A stretch of DNA of 6,891 nucleotides, from positions 1 through 6,891 of the forward strand of contig JAUPWC010000315.1 in NCBI GenBank assembly GCA_030916665.1. The letters are read 5' to 3'. Shown here piece by piece: positions 6,009-6,891 of the stretch (within the stretch, counting starts at the first letter, position 1; the number at the start of each line of letters is the position of its first letter). The translations under genes and the position numbers were made by a program. The DNA is from Verrucomicrobiota bacterium. GTDB lineage: Bacteria; Verrucomicrobiota; Verrucomicrobiia; Opitutales; Opitutaceae. The notes beneath the pieces are model-generated. The model made no database searches, was not told the DNA's origin, and saw only the letters and a program-made list of their open reading frames with translations.

Positions 6009-6891
6009 ATGTCCTCCCCAGCCTGGCAACCCGATTGTGGCGACGGCCGCTACCGCAATCCCGTCCTGCATGCCGACTACTCCGATCCGGACGCCGTGCG
6101 CGTGGGCGACGACTATTACCTCACCGCCTCGAGTTTCACGAGTGTGCCGGGCCTGCCCATCCTGCACTCGCGCGACCTTGTGAACTGGACCGTGATCAAC
6201 CATGCGCTATCGCGGCTCGTGCCGGATGTGCACTTCTCCGTGCCCCGCCATGGTCAGGGCGTGTGGGCACCGTCGATCCGGCATCACGCCGGCAAGTTCT
6301 GGATTTATTACGGTGATCCGGATTTCGGCCTCTATGCGGTCACCGCCGAGGACCCGGCCGGACGCTGGAGCGAGCCGGTGCTGGTCAAGGCCGGCAAGGG
6401 GCTGATCGACCCCTGACCGCTGTGGGACGACGACGGCCGTGTGATGCTCGTTCATGGCTGGGCCAAGAGCCGCGCGGGCATCAAGAACCGGTTGACCCTG
6501 CTGCGCCTGACCGACGACGGGTTCGGTGTGGCGGAGGATCTGGGCGTGATCGTGGACGGCGCCAAGGTGCCGGTGCCGGGCTTTGACACGCTCGAAGGTC
6601 CGAAATTCTACAAGCGCAACGGCTGGTATTACATCTTCGCCCCGGCCGGCGGTGTGGCCACCGGCTGGCAGTCCGTGTTCCGCGCCCGCGACATCCGCGG
6701 CCCCTACGAACATCGCATCGTGCTCGCGCAGGGCCAGACCGCGATCAACGGCCCGCATCAGGGCGGACTCGTGGACACCCCCGCCGGCGATTCGTGGTTC
6801 ATCCATTTCCAGGACAAGGGTCCCTACGGCCGCGTCGTGCATCTGCAGCCCGTCGTATGGCACGAGGACTGGCCGGTGATGGGTCACGATG
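6009..6891 (+). pseudogene. GH43 glycoside hydrolase interrupted by an in-frame TGA (3' end outside window)
   Basis: The frame encodes a GH43 five-bladed-propeller glycosidase (beta-xylosidase or alpha-arabinofuranosidase type). NPVLHADYSDPDAVRVGDDYYL (18-38; only the core is diagnostic) carries the general base D26. GLIDP (131-135) carries the pKa-modulating D134. LEGPKFYK (195-202) carries the general acid E196. NGPHQGGLVD (247-256) is also typical of the family. Codon 136 (6414-6416) is TGA. The frame is then open for 158 codons to the window edge with no other lesion and unchanged codon use. The ribosome would release 135 residues lacking E196 and most of the propeller, which should be inactive. 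Full-length relatives often exceed 450 residues. ATG 6009 is chosen over TTG 5988. No signal peptide is seen, so it acts in the cytoplasm, consistent with the co-directional transporter 51 nt upstream. Nonsense mutation, base-call error and recoding are all open. Confidence 0.8.
6414..6416 (+). other. In-frame TGA at a probable cysteine position of GH43
   Basis: The codons around it read Leu-Ile-Asp-Pro-TGA-Pro-Leu-Trp-Asp-Asp-Asp-Gly. Related GH43 proteins commonly read 'DPCP.WD.DG' here (from memory), so one base change from TGC or TGT would explain it. TGA is a genuine stop for four other genes in this window (1027, 1588, 2269 and 5955), which argues against a genome-wide code change. A weak helix is possible downstream, but I see no convincing bacterial SECIS element. 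Confidence 0.7.

Noticed and set aside
4721..6316. 531-codon plus-strand frame overlapping transporter and GH43
   Set aside because: It is an out-of-frame Arg/Leu-rich shadow crossing two real genes. No start or family pattern supports it.
6414..6416. Alternative genetic code with TGA read as Trp or Gly
   Set aside because: Four other genes in the window end with TGA exactly at the expected protein ends, and no other internal TGA is seen.
6417..6460. SECIS-like hairpin after the GH43 TGA
   Set aside because: Only weak pairings were found (GGCC with GGCC around a poorly paired interior, ACGA with TCGT). There is no compact stem with a G-bearing loop at the expected distance, so selenocysteine is not claimed.

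Overview
The window is high-GC (about two thirds G+C in the genes) and reads as chromosomal DNA from a heterotrophic, polysaccharide-degrading bacterium. An Opitutales-type member of the Verrucomicrobiota is my best guess. The guess rests on the gene mix (small TPR proteins, an ACS-type sugar-acid transporter, GH43, sugar isomerase/Gfo-Idh-MocA enzymes), on starts without Shine-Dalgarno sites, and on CAAAG-type intergenic repeats. It is an inference, not a match to a database.

Left part (1-2430): the 3' end of a TPR-like protein of unknown function is followed after 33 nt by a GNAT acetyltransferase resembling tabtoxin-resistance acetyltransferases. Next comes an inverted-repeat element of about 153 bp with arms built from 8-bp CAAAG-type units and a G+C content near 53%. 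A small 165-residue TPR protein starts directly beyond it. The 159-nt gap at 2272-2430 separates this gene from a convergent gene and holds three hairpins, which probably act as transcription ends or REP-like palindromes.

Middle (2431-4386, minus strand): one 651-residue protein carries a complete xylose-isomerase-like TIM barrel fused in frame to a complete Gfo/Idh/MocA NAD(P)-dependent oxidoreductase.

Right part (4387-6891, plus strand): a 188-bp divergent intergenic region leads to an ACS-family MFS transporter of the hexuronate-transporter type. After 51 nt follows a cytoplasmic GH43 glycosidase, which runs off the window edge. The GH43 frame is interrupted at codon 136 by a TGA, in a 'DP_PLW' context where I expect cysteine, and is then open again to the end of the window. 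The general-acid glutamate lies beyond the stop.

Taken together, the right half looks like a carbohydrate-use locus: import by the MFS protein, hydrolysis in the cytoplasm by GH43, and redox or isomerase chemistry by the divergently encoded fusion enzyme. Two points deserve follow-up: the two-domain fusion (possibly 3-keto-glycoside chemistry) and the single in-frame TGA in GH43 (nonsense mutation, sequencing error or recoding). I see no tRNA, rRNA, CRISPR array or transposase.
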